Source: JAFGGT01 sp036733165 (GTDB lineage: Archaea; Methanobacteriota_B; Thermococci; Methanofastidiosales; NM3). From it: 19,335 nucleotides of DNA. The DNA lies in contig DAINBB010000028.1 in the NCBI GenBank assembly GCA_036733165.1, positions 1-19,335 on the forward strand, given 5' to 3'. Shown piece after piece: positions 1 through 7,013 of the stretch; position 1 is the first letter of the stretch; the number at the start of each line of letters is the position of its first letter. Made by a program: the position numbers and the translations under genes. The notes beneath the pieces were generated by a model. That model ran no database searches and was not told where the DNA came from. It was given only the letters and a program-made list of their open reading frames with translations.

Positions 1-1
1 C

Positions 2-385
2 TTCACGTACCTCAATTTTCGCCTTGAACACATAATGATCGCGGGGGGCATGCTGCTGGTCATCATAGGGATAGACATGATGTTCGGCCCGGAAAGGGAG
101 GTAAAATCTTATGATGAGATAGCGCTTGTACCGTTGGGGATGCCGCTCATGTCCGGTCCGGGGTCCATTGCCACAGTGTTGCTGATATCTGCAACCTCAG
201 GACTATACACGGCATTGGCCTGCCTGGGCCTTGCCCTGGTTATCCAATATTTTATATACTTCGCTGCGAAGGACATCATGAGATATGTTGGAAAGAATTC
301 GCTGAAGCTAATGGCATATCTCGCCGCGCTCGTGGCGGCATCGTTTGGTATAGAAATGATAATAAAAGGACTTTTATCGCTATAA
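2..385 (+). CDS. MarC-family integral membrane protein, 3' part
   Basis: The gene is cut by the window edge: the reading frame is open from base 2, and the ATG at 35 is internal, because the residues before it (ending RLEHIMIAGG) continue the family pattern. MarC (UPF0056) proteins are six-helix inner-membrane proteins of unknown transport role; despite the name, a part in multiple antibiotic resistance was not upheld. Diagnostic is the block PLGMPLMSGPGSIATVL, matching the conserved proline/glycine loop of the family, followed by two hydrophobic helices and the closing segment RYVGKNSLKLM...IEMIIKGL, also typical. About 128 residues are present of the usual ~200. No downstream partner: the next gene has its own promoter. 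Family assignment is firm; function is not known. Confidence 0.85.
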   Translation, partial: FTYLNFRLEHIMIAGGMLLVIIGIDMMFGPEREVKSYDEIALVPLGMPLMSGPGSIATVLLISATSGLYTALACLGLALVIQYFIYFAAKDIMRYVGKNSLKLMAYLAALVAASFGIEMIIKGLLSL

Positions 386-414
386 TTCTTCGTTATTTTT
401 ATAATGACATAACC

Positions 415-424
415 TTTTTATATA
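415..424 (+). promoter_or_regulatory. TATA box for the triple-repeat lipoprotein
   Basis: TTTTTATATA lies with its centre about 25 bases before the ATG at 445. In archaea transcription starts roughly that far from the TATA box, so the mRNA should begin at or next to the start codon (leaderless). No Shine-Dalgarno motif is present. Confidence 0.6.
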
Positions 425-444
425 CCAAGAATTATTACACTTTC

Positions 445-1740
445 ATGCAGCTTAAAAAGACATCTTTTATAGCTATCATGTTTATTGGCATGATCCTTGC
501 CTCCGGATGCATATCTGGGGAAAATGATACTACTACCACGACCGCAGCGCCAGTGGACACATTCTTCATGGGAGTTACAGTGGATGGTGACTATTACGAA
601 GACGTGGGCCTGAGCGAGATCAAGTCGCTCACCTACGAGCAGATAGATGCCACCATGGTGAAGAAGACCGGCGAAGAATTGGAGACAAGCTGGGGCGGAA
701 CTTCATTCTATGGGTTCATGGAATCCCTCGGCGTCTCGAACATAACGACCGTCACATTGGTGGCGCTTGACGGATATGAAAAGGAACTGGAATACGCACA
801 ACTTAGGGAGGCAATGCTTGCCTGGGAAGACGAGACAGGAGCCGAGATCGCAGTTGAGGACGGCGGACCCATAAGGTTCGTAGCGCCCGGGTTGCCATCC
901 AATACATGGATACAGAATCTGATAGAGATAAGGGTGAGCACGACACCTGTCGACACTTTCTTCATTGGAGTTTATGTAAATGGCACAGAGTTCCAGCAGG
1001 TGGGCCTGAGCGAGATCAAGTCGCTCACCTACGAGATTCTGGAGGCCACGCTGGTGGACAGCAACGGCGCTGAGACACAGACAAGCTGGGGCGGCACAAC
1101 GTTCGTCGGCTTCCTCGAATACCTTGGCATAACGAATGTGGCAGATGTCACCCTCGTCGCCTCTGACGGATACGAGAAGACAGCGGAATATGCAGACCTT
1201 GAAGATGCTTTCCTTGCTTGGGAAGACGAGACGGGTGCGGAGATCTCCGAAGAGGACGGCGGACCCATAAGATTCGTAGCTCCAGGTCTCGCGTCCAGCT
1301 ACTGGATGAAGAATCTTTCTGAGATCAAGTTGACCACAGCAGTCACTGACACATTTTTCCTAACTGTGTACGTCGATGGCACAGAGTTCCAGCAGGTGGG
1401 CCTGAGCGAGATCAAGTCGCTCACCTACGAGATTCTGGAGGCCACGCTGGTGGACAGCAACGGCGCTGAGACACAGACAAGCTGGGGCGGCACAACGTTC
1501 GTCGGCTTCCTCGAATACCTTGGCATAACGAATGTGGCAGATGTCACCCTCGTCGCCTCTGACGGATATCAAAAGACGGCACAGTTCGCAGACCTCGGAG
1601 ATTCATTCTTGGCCTGGGAAGATGAGGCGGGTGCGGAGATTTCCGAAGAGGACGGTGGACCCATAAGATTCGTGGCCCCGAGCCTTGCATCTAGCTACTG
1701 GATGAAAAACCTTACTGAAATCCAGGTGACTACGGGATGA
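445..1740 (+). CDS. Lipoprotein with three tandem molybdopterin-binding-like domains
   Basis: The protein of 431 residues starts with a lipoprotein signal (hydrophobic residues 7-19, lipobox ASGC, lipidated Cys22) and a Thr-rich linker, so it should be anchored on the outer face of the membrane. The rest is three copies of one domain beginning at D38, D170 and D302, an exact period of 132 residues. Each copy has the order of the oxidoreductase molybdopterin-binding fold (YuiH/sulfite oxidase type): a GLSEIKSLTYE strand region, a SWGGT-F-GFLE-LG segment, a V-L-A-DGYE segment, and a closing GGPIRFVAPG...W-KNL-EI. The cysteine that ligates molybdenum is absent; the only Cys in the protein is the lipobox one, so a redox role is unlikely unless another ligand is used. 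It overlaps the next gene by ATGA. Fold assignment is by motif recall; binding or structural role is inference. Confidence 0.7.
   Translation: MQLKKTSFIAIMFIGMILASGCISGENDTTTTTAAPVDTFFMGVTVDGDYYEDVGLSEIKSLTYEQIDATMVKKTGEELETSWGGTSFYGFMESLGVSNITTVTLVALDGYEKELEYAQLREAMLAWEDETGAEIAVEDGGPIRFVAPGLPSNTWIQNLIEIRVSTTPVDTFFIGVYVNGTEFQQVGLSEIKSLTYEILEATLVDSNGAETQTSWGGTTFVGFLEYLGITNVADVTLVASDGYEKTAEYADLEDAFLAWEDETGAEISEEDGGPIRFVAPGLASSYWMKNLSEIKLTTAVTDTFFLTVYVDGTEFQQVGLSEIKSLTYEILEATLVDSNGAETQTSWGGTTFVGFLEYLGITNVADVTLVASDGYQKTAQFADLGDSFLAWEDEAGAEISEEDGGPIRFVAPSLASSYWMKNLTEIQVTTG
980..1172 (+). repeat. 193-bp direct repeat, copy A (domain 2)
   Basis: This stretch is identical, base for base, to 1376-1568, offset exactly 396 bp, which is one protein-repeat unit. 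Flanking bases in the same domains differ, so the identity is a sharp block. A shorter 36-base part (604-639) is also shared with domain 1. Confidence 0.95.
1376..1568 (+). repeat. 193-bp direct repeat, copy B (domain 3)
   Basis: Second copy of the block at 980-1172. Identity includes third codon positions, which points to recent duplication or gene conversion between domains 2 and 3 rather than selection on the protein alone. Confidence 0.95.
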
Positions 1741-2495
1741 GAAGACATATAGCGGCCTTTTCGGCGATGCTGTTGATGGCGGTGGCCCTCTCCGGATGCA
1801 TCTCCGACGGCGGCACGGACATTGAATGGACAATAGAAGTTTACGGTGAGATACCATCGTCCTTCTCGATCGAATACGCGGAACTTGAAGATATGCCCCA
1901 GTCGTCTTTGGAGAAGCAGATCGTCAACGGCACTGAGGAGTACACCGGGGTGTCATTGTCCCACATCGTGGAACTGGCAGATCCTCTTGGAAACATAGAC
2001 GCCGTCAACTGCATAGCCTCCGATGGTTACATCCTGACGTTCACGCTCAGCGATTTCAACAACGGGCTCCTGGTCACGGCTCGCGAAGGTGAGCTCCTCG
2101 ATGAGGAAAGCGGACCTGTCATGTTGGGATTCAATATCGGCTGCGCCTGCAATTGGATGAAACAGGTCGTTGGTCTTGAGTTCTACGATAAGTCGAATTC
2201 CCTGGGCCTGATAGGCGATGTGGCAAATCCCATCTACGTCACTATAGACGACATCAGGGACTTTACCGAAAAGGACAACGACTTCACGGTCCTGGAGCTT
2301 TTCACAAAGGTGGCCTATTACCCTCAGGCCCAGACCTTCACGGTCTATTCGGCAGGGGGGGAGAATAACTATCCCATATCGATGATAGGGGATTCCACGG
2401 TCACCTATGCAAATGGCAAGTTCAACGTCGATGTCGCCGGCGAATACTTCAGCGATGTTGAGTCGCTGGACTGCGTCTGGGACCCGAACGCCTGA
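1737..2495 (+). CDS. Lipoprotein with one molybdopterin-binding-like domain and a C-terminal extension
   Basis: The 252-residue product has its own lipoprotein signal (lipobox LSGC, Cys21) and so sits beside the preceding protein on the membrane surface. Residues about 30-153 follow the same domain pattern: IEV-G-IPSSFSIEYAELEDMP, then YTGVSLSHIVE, ASDGYILTFTLSDF, and SGPVMLGFNIG...WMKQVVGLEF. The molybdenum cysteine is again missing at its usual place before the YTGV segment; other cysteines (in VNCIASDG, IGCACNW and LDCVW) are not at that site. Residues about 160-252 form a second region that may be a more diverged copy (ITIDDIRDF-like start, LELFTK segment, sugar-like ending VESLDCVW). The ATG overlaps the upstream stop (ATGA), implying translational coupling. 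Probably a functional pair; the ligand is unknown. Confidence 0.65.
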   Translation: MRRHIAAFSAMLLMAVALSGCISDGGTDIEWTIEVYGEIPSSFSIEYAELEDMPQSSLEKQIVNGTEEYTGVSLSHIVELADPLGNIDAVNCIASDGYILTFTLSDFNNGLLVTAREGELLDEESGPVMLGFNIGCACNWMKQVVGLEFYDKSNSLGLIGDVANPIYVTIDDIRDFTEKDNDFTVLELFTKVAYYPQAQTFTVYSAGGENNYPISMIGDSTVTYANGKFNVDVAGEYFSDVESLDCVWDPNA

Positions 2496-2499
2496 TACC

Positions 2500-2540
2500 T
2501 TTCTTTTTTAGATATCTTTTTATTCCTCTTTTTTTTATTT
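2500..2540 (+). terminator. T-rich terminator and promoter region between genes
   Basis: Runs of six and nine T's follow the lipoprotein stop, as in archaeal intrinsic termination. TTTTTATT at 2517-2524 is also about 26 bases before the ATG at 2547, fitting a TATA box for leaderless transcription of the transporter gene. Confidence 0.4.
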
Positions 2541-2546
2541 AAGTTC

Positions 2547-3230
2547 ATGTTCGAGATCCTATTTTGGATATTGATGACATTGGCCCTTGTATCGCTCACG
2601 GCCCTAATTGCAAGGAAATATGGCGTTGAATACATGATAGGCGTCTATGTTTCCCTCATAGTCATAGCGAACATCCTGGCCTCGAAGGTCGTATTGCTCG
2701 CCGGACGCACCGTCCCTGCGGCAGTCATAGTTTACTCATCAAGCTTTCTTCTCACCGATATGCTGAGCGAGTTCTATGGTAAGAAATATGCCCAGAAGGC
2801 AGTCTGGGCCGGCTTTTTGGGAAATATCGTGTTGGTCTTGAGCATCTATGTCGCGATAATATGGGAACCTGCGCCATTTTGGGTAAATCAGGAGGCATTC
2901 GAGACAATACTCAAGAACACCCCAAGGATAGTCTTTGCATCGCTTGTGGCATATCTCGTATCGCAGAATCACGATGTGATAAGCTACTCTTGGTGGAAGA
3001 GGAGATATCCCCAACACCTTTGGTTGAGGAACAATGCCTCGACCATCGTGTCCCAGGGGATGGACTCGGTCATATTCATATCGTTGGCGTATTATGGCAT
3101 ATTCCCCATAAAGGAACTGATAATCGGACAATATCTTGTCAAGATGGCCATTGCCCTTATGGACACGCCCTTCATCTACATTGTCAAGAGATTCAAATTC
3201 TATCAAGGAGCTCAAGATTCTCCGGAGTGA
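2547..3230 (+). CDS. yhhQ: Queuosine precursor transporter, YhhQ/VUT family
   Basis: A 227-residue multi-helix membrane protein of the DUF165/VUT family, whose E. coli member YhhQ imports 7-deazaguanine precursors (preQ0/preQ1). In archaea the likely use is salvage of preQ0 for archaeosine in tRNA. Family marks seen: ANILASKVV in an early helix, the signature FLLTDMLSEFYGKKYAQKAVWAGF (about residues 68-91), WVNQEAFETIL, and the late block RNNASTIVSQGMDSVIFISLAYYG, which carries the conserved Asn, Ser, Gln and Asp. Length is normal for the family. It has its own TATA box and no leader. Its last 38 bases overlap the end of the convergent Fap7-like gene, so the two transcripts are antisense at their 3' ends. 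No other 7-deazaguanine gene can be named with confidence nearby. Confidence 0.85.
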   Translation: MFEILFWILMTLALVSLTALIARKYGVEYMIGVYVSLIVIANILASKVVLLAGRTVPAAVIVYSSSFLLTDMLSEFYGKKYAQKAVWAGFLGNIVLVLSIYVAIIWEPAPFWVNQEAFETILKNTPRIVFASLVAYLVSQNHDVISYSWWKRRYPQHLWLRNNASTIVSQGMDSVIFISLAYYGIFPIKELIIGQYLVKMAIALMDTPFIYIVKRFKFYQGAQDSPE

Positions 3231-3735
3231 GGTAGTGCACACTGCTGCGCGAACCCACCTCTCTTCCCTGTCCTCCGTTGCGGACTATGTCGACGATGAG
3301 ATCTATATTCTCTTCCATGTCTCCACTGACGATCTCGAACACGCGGCCGCTGCCCATCGTCTCGATCGCATTTATGAGGCAGGTGTCAAGTATTTCGGAC
3401 AGGACGTTCTCCCTGACCTTCTCCCTTCCGTAGCCCCTTGCCGACAATCTCCTATACAGCTCGTCCGGTGAACACCTGATGATGAATATGAGGTCGCAGT
3501 CGAAGAGTTCGGCATAATGGACGTCGATAATGACATCGTCCATACCGGAGAGCTCTTGCCTCGCCCTGTCCAGGTCGATGACAGACGTTTCCTTCGCATT
3601 ATCGTATTCCGTGGTCCAATCCATCTCTATGGCGCTTTTGGACACATCGACATGAGGTATCTTAAGAATAGCTGAGAGACCCTTTGATATTGAGGTCTTG
3701 CCAGTGCCTGGCGTGCCGCTTATACCTATCCTCAT
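3193..3735 (-). CDS. Fap7/AK6-type adenylate kinase
   Basis: A small P-loop kinase of 180 residues. The Walker A motif GTPGTGKT is at residues 7-14; DVHYAELF and CSPDELYRRLSARGYGREKVRENVLSEIL are the characteristic AK6/Fap7 blocks (the nucleotide-binding centre and lid). Family members phosphorylate AMP with ATP and, in eukaryotes and archaea, act in late small-ribosomal-subunit maturation with protein uS11. The last ~25 residues (after VDIVRNGG) are a divergent tail. It is the third gene of an operon: its ATG overlaps the stop of the response regulator (ATGA at 3732-3735), so translation is probably coupled. Placement behind a two-component system with a possible RNase output is unusual. The 3' end overlaps the transporter gene by 38 bp. 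Confidence 0.8.
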   Translation of the reverse strand: MRIGISGTPGTGKTSISKGLSAILKIPHVDVSKSAIEMDWTTEYDNAKETSVIDLDRARQELSGMDDVIIDVHYAELFDCDLIFIIRCSPDELYRRLSARGYGREKVRENVLSEILDTCLINAIETMGSGRVFEIVSGDMEENIDLIVDIVRNGGQGREVGSRSSVHYLTPENLELLDRI

Positions 3736-4556
3736 TTGTTCGAGCCTTCCATATATTCCCGGATCTCTTTTGTGAATAGCTCAAGTTTCCTGAATTGGAG
3801 CTCTTTGATAGGCTTCGGGTGGGCTATGTCGTTGCGTATGTGATTGAGTTCTATCAGCCTGGCCTTTATCCATCCTATGTTCACGAAGTATCTCTCAAAG
3901 ACATTTCTCCAGTTGTCTATGCCTATCTCCTCTTCCTTGTAAAGGAGGATGGGAACGTAATACGAGAAGTCAGAATAGAATAGCAGGGGCATCAGATCCT
4001 TCTTCCTTAGCTGTGCATTTGCCCTTCTCTGCTCGCATTTGGTCTTGACATATGGGGGGATGCCTCTTCTCCACCATTCATCGTGATAATAGTCTTTGAG
4101 GACCTTTTCCAAGAAAAGGTTGAATTCCCTCTCGAAACTGGCCAATATCTCATAGGCCATCGTGCTGTCCTGGACCTTTTTGGATTCCTTCTTGGACAGT
4201 ATCTTCCTCACGGCCTCAACGACGTCGTCCTTTCTGAGGGGTTTGTTGATCAGGTAGTCCTCAGCACCGTCCCTCATGGTCTGCACGGCCGTTTCCTCGC
4301 TGCCGTATGCAGTTAGGACAACAACGGGCATCTCCTTTCTCTTGGACTTTATCTCCCTCAGTACCTCAATACCGCTCTTCTTTGGCAACATCAGGTCAAG
4401 AAGCACGAGATCCGGGTTTTCTGAGAATGTCTTCGCAAGCGCCTCCTCCCCGTCCTCTGCAACGATTATGTCATAATCCTGTCCGGACAGAAAGGCCTTT
4501 AACAATTTTACATTGTCCGGCGTGTCATCCACTATCAGGATTTTTTTGGCTATCAT
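3732..4556 (-). CDS. Response regulator with Swt1-like HEPN output domain
   Basis: Residues 1-120 are a full receiver domain: acidic pair D10/D11, phospho-acceptor D54 in LVLLDLMLP, T82 and K105 (before P106) are all present, so phosphorylation should be possible. After a charged linker, residues ~133-274 contain no DNA-binding helix-turn-helix; instead they show the Swt1-type HEPN pattern: an all-helical stretch with FLEKVL, DEWWRRGIP (W161/W162), PLLFYSDFSYYVPIL, and LIELNHIRNDIAHP. RNDIAH at 241-246 is the R-N-x3-H motif that forms the active site of HEPN ribonucleases. The output may therefore be phosphorylation-controlled RNA cleavage or protein binding; this is inference. The first 32 bases overlap the kinase gene and the stop overlaps the Fap7-like gene; all three should be one transcript. 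Confidence 0.8.
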   Translation of the reverse strand: MIAKKILIVDDTPDNVKLLKAFLSGQDYDIIVAEDGEEALAKTFSENPDLVLLDLMLPKKSGIEVLREIKSKRKEMPVVVLTAYGSEETAVQTMRDGAEDYLINKPLRKDDVVEAVRKILSKKESKKVQDSTMAYEILASFEREFNLFLEKVLKDYYHDEWWRRGIPPYVKTKCEQRRANAQLRKKDLMPLLFYSDFSYYVPILLYKEEEIGIDNWRNVFERYFVNIGWIKARLIELNHIRNDIAHPKPIKELQFRKLELFTKEIREYMEGSNK

Positions 4557-6531
4557 CGTTCTTACTCCCTGCTGATATTGGCAATATGAAGGTGAATCTG
4601 GACCATTCGCCGTACTTGCTCTCCACCCAGATCTTTCCTCCCATCATCTCGATGAACTTCTTGGATATGGCCAGCCCAAGACCGGTACCCTGGTAATCCC
4701 TGGTCTCTGTGCCGTCGATCTGCTGGAACTCATCGAAGATGGCATCGAAGTCCTTCTCCCGTATGCCTATGCCGCTGTCCCAGACCTCAAAACGGACAAA
4801 TTCCTTCTCATCATCTTCGTATGCGACCCTTGTCCTGATCTTTCCACCTATCTTGTTAAACTTGATGGCGTTTGTTAAAAGGTTTATCATCACCTGTCTT
4901 AATTTGGACTTATCGACGTACATTTCAAGATCTGGCTCGTACTCATATTCAATGTCAATGTCCTTTTCTGCCACCAACGGGGACATCAATTTGTGGACCC
5001 TTCTCAACAGTTCTCCCACCTTGACCCTCTGATAGATGATGTCCATCTTGTTCGCCTCTATCTTTGACAGGTCCAAGATGTCGTTTATCAGCTGCAGCAG
5101 ATTTTCGCTGTTCTTTAGAATGGTCCTCAGATAATCGGTCTGTTCATCGTTCAGACTGTCGTCGTCGAGCAGGACGTCTGTGAAACCTATTATTGAGTTC
5201 AGGGGGGTCCTTAGCTCATGTGACATGTTTGCTATGAACTGGGATTTGAGCTTTGACGCTTCCTTGGTTCTCTCATTCGCGTCCTTGAGCTCCCTAATAA
5301 GCGACTTCAGTTTCTCGTTTGCCAGTTGAAGCCTGATCGTCCTCTGCTTGACCTTGTCCTCAAGCTCGCTATAGGCTATCTCCAACTCCTGCGCCATCTC
5401 GTTGAAAGAGTTGGCCAGAAAACCGAACTCGTCGTCCGAGGAGCTCTTTATCTGGAAACTGAGGTCCTTCTTTGCTATCCTTTTTGTCCCTGCGATAAGT
5501 TCCTTGAGCGGGCGTGTTATCGTCTGGGCGATAATAATGGCTGCAAATATGGATATCAGCATGGCGGAGGATATCAGTATGAGAAATGCATCACTGAATG
5601 TCTCCACCTTGGAGAACACGGCCTCTTTCTCTGTGACCTCTATGAGCACTAGGAATTCTTCGGTGTCATTCAGATCGAAGTAGATTGGGGTATATGTTAT
5701 TATCCAGTCCTTGAGGTCGGATATCGTTCCGGAATCGCCGGATGTCAGGTCCTCCCGCCCCGAGAGCACGATCGAGGCTATTTCGACTATGCTGCCCGAG
5801 TCCATGTCATCCCCCACCCTGTGTGTCAGATAGACATTGGTGTTAGATATCAGGAACAGAGATGAGAGCGTACTCGTCTGTTCGTCTAGAAGTATGGACT
5901 CATTGAGGGGTTTCAGGAAGTACTCTGCCGACATGGATGAATAGATTATGCCCCTCCTGTTACCCTGCTCATCGAAGACCGGCACGGCATATGTGACCAG
6001 TGTGGTCCTTGTGGTGGACGAGGTCGAAGCGGTGGTGATGAAACATTGGTCCTCCTCAAGCTCCATCGCCTCCGTGAAATAGAGGCTTGTCGACACATTT
6101 CCAAGATCTCCATCAAGTATTTCGTATGTGGCGCCATCGCTCTCTATCGTTATGACAACATTGCCCTCTTCGTCAATGTACGAGACCTTTTCATAGATCC
6201 CGCGGCTCTCACAAAAGATCAGCATGTGCTCCTCGAGCAGTCCCTGCCATCTGGCTATCTCAGATTCGCTGTGGGTCGCCTTGGACAGAAAGTAGTCCCT
6301 GAGGGCGGGACTTTTCGATAAGTAGGTGACATCGCTCTTGTTGTAGTTTATGAAATCGTATATCTCCTCCGCTGCCGATGAGAGATCATATTGCGTATGT
6401 TCCAGCGTGAGGGCCTGGAAGGAATCGGTCGCTAGATTGATGGAGTAGATCCCAGCTATGGATATGGGAATCACGGAGACCAAAAGGAAGGTTAGTATCA
6501 TTTTGTGGGATATGCGGGAGAATATGCGCAT
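4525..6531 (-). CDS. Membrane sensor histidine kinase
   Basis: The 668-residue protein has an N-terminal membrane helix (about 11-31), an extracytoplasmic sensor of roughly 285 residues that resembles a double CACHE-type ligand-binding region (VSYIDEEGNVV, FITTASTSS..., YAVPVFDEQGNRRGIIYSSM), a second helix (315-337), HAMP (338-388), a coiled coil to about 430, HisKA with phospho-acceptor H438 in SHELRTPLN, and a HATPase domain with N box NLLTNAIKFN, G1 DSGIGI and G2 GTGLGL. All catalytic motifs are intact. The partner is surely the overlapping response regulator downstream. CACHE assignment rests on layout and short motifs only; the ligand is unknown. The gene starts close to a TATA box shared with the divergent gene at 6585. 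Confidence 0.9.
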   Translation of the reverse strand: MRIFSRISHKMILTFLLVSVIPISIAGIYSINLATDSFQALTLEHTQYDLSSAAEEIYDFINYNKSDVTYLSKSPALRDYFLSKATHSESEIARWQGLLEEHMLIFCESRGIYEKVSYIDEEGNVVITIESDGATYEILDGDLGNVSTSLYFTEAMELEEDQCFITTASTSSTTRTTLVTYAVPVFDEQGNRRGIIYSSMSAEYFLKPLNESILLDEQTSTLSSLFLISNTNVYLTHRVGDDMDSGSIVEIASIVLSGREDLTSGDSGTISDLKDWIITYTPIYFDLNDTEEFLVLIEVTEKEAVFSKVETFSDAFLILISSAMLISIFAAIIIAQTITRPLKELIAGTKRIAKKDLSFQIKSSSDDEFGFLANSFNEMAQELEIAYSELEDKVKQRTIRLQLANEKLKSLIRELKDANERTKEASKLKSQFIANMSHELRTPLNSIIGFTDVLLDDDSLNDEQTDYLRTILKNSENLLQLINDILDLSKIEANKMDIIYQRVKVGELLRRVHKLMSPLVAEKDIDIEYEYEPDLEMYVDKSKLRQVMINLLTNAIKFNKIGGKIRTRVAYEDDEKEFVRFEVWDSGIGIREKDFDAIFDEFQQIDGTETRDYQGTGLGLAISKKFIEMMGGKIWVESKYGEWSRFTFILPISAGSKNDDSQKNPDSG

Positions 6532-6554
6532 TGAGTAGCAATCATTACAATATC

Positions 6555-6560
6555 TTATAA
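6555..6560. promoter_or_regulatory. Palindromic TATA element shared by divergent genes
   Basis: TTATAA is its own reverse complement and its centre is 26.5 bases from the kinase ATG (6531) and 27.5 bases from the ATG at 6585. That is the distance expected for leaderless transcription in both directions. The 53-base gap holds no other equally placed box. Confidence 0.5.
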
Positions 6561-6584
6561 ACTTTCTTATAAATAAATATCATT

Positions 6585-7013
6585 ATGTCTCATGGAAATG
6601 GCAGGTATCTTTTGCTCCTGGCCTGTTCAGATAGGAAGAAGGATGCGGACGGCCCATGCAGGGCAGTGGACCTCTACGATGGTCCGTCCTTCAGGACGAT
6701 AAGGAAGCTCGAGAGAGAGGGCCGATTTCCCAAAACGCTTGAAATATACATAATATCTGGCAAATATGGCCTTATATCCTCAGAGGACATCATCGAATCC
6801 TATGATAGGAGGATAGACGAGGACGTTGTCAGGGACACGGATGCGAGGGACAAGCTGAGGGACCTCGTCTCACAGGGCTATGCGAACATATTCATCAACA
6901 TGGGAAAAGAATATACCAGGCATTTCAATGACATCCTTGGGGGAGCAACGTCCGCGCGGGGCAGGATAGGTCAGAAAAATGCCCAGATGCTAGAATGGAT
7001 CCTCTCACTTTGA
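6585..7013 (+). CDS. DUF6884-like protein
   Basis: A 142-residue soluble protein. The order LLLACSDRKKD, then CRAVDLYDGPSFRTIRKLER, IYIISGKYGLISSEDIIESYDRRI, and a later INMGKEYTRHF fits the DUF6884 pattern as I recall it (an early C-S/G-x-K, an A-x-D-L-Y-x-G-x-x-F block, and S-x-K/Y-Y-G-L-x-x). The conserved Cys, Lys, Tyr and Gly suggest a nucleotide- or nucleobase-related function, and such domains sometimes sit with 7-deazaguanine enzymes; that link is inference here, though a deazaguanine-precursor transporter lies 3.4 kb away. It is transcribed away from the kinase operon from a shared TATA element and its stop overlaps the end of the next gene, convergent, by 9 bases. Confidence 0.55.
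   Translation: MSHGNGRYLLLLACSDRKKDADGPCRAVDLYDGPSFRTIRKLEREGRFPKTLEIYIISGKYGLISSEDIIESYDRRIDEDVVRDTDARDKLRDLVSQGYANIFINMGKEYTRHFNDILGGATSARGRIGQKNAQMLEWILSL

Noticed and set aside
2739..3242. 167-codon minus-strand frame opposite the transporter
   Set aside because: No recognisable motif; the plus-strand frame matches a known membrane family throughout.
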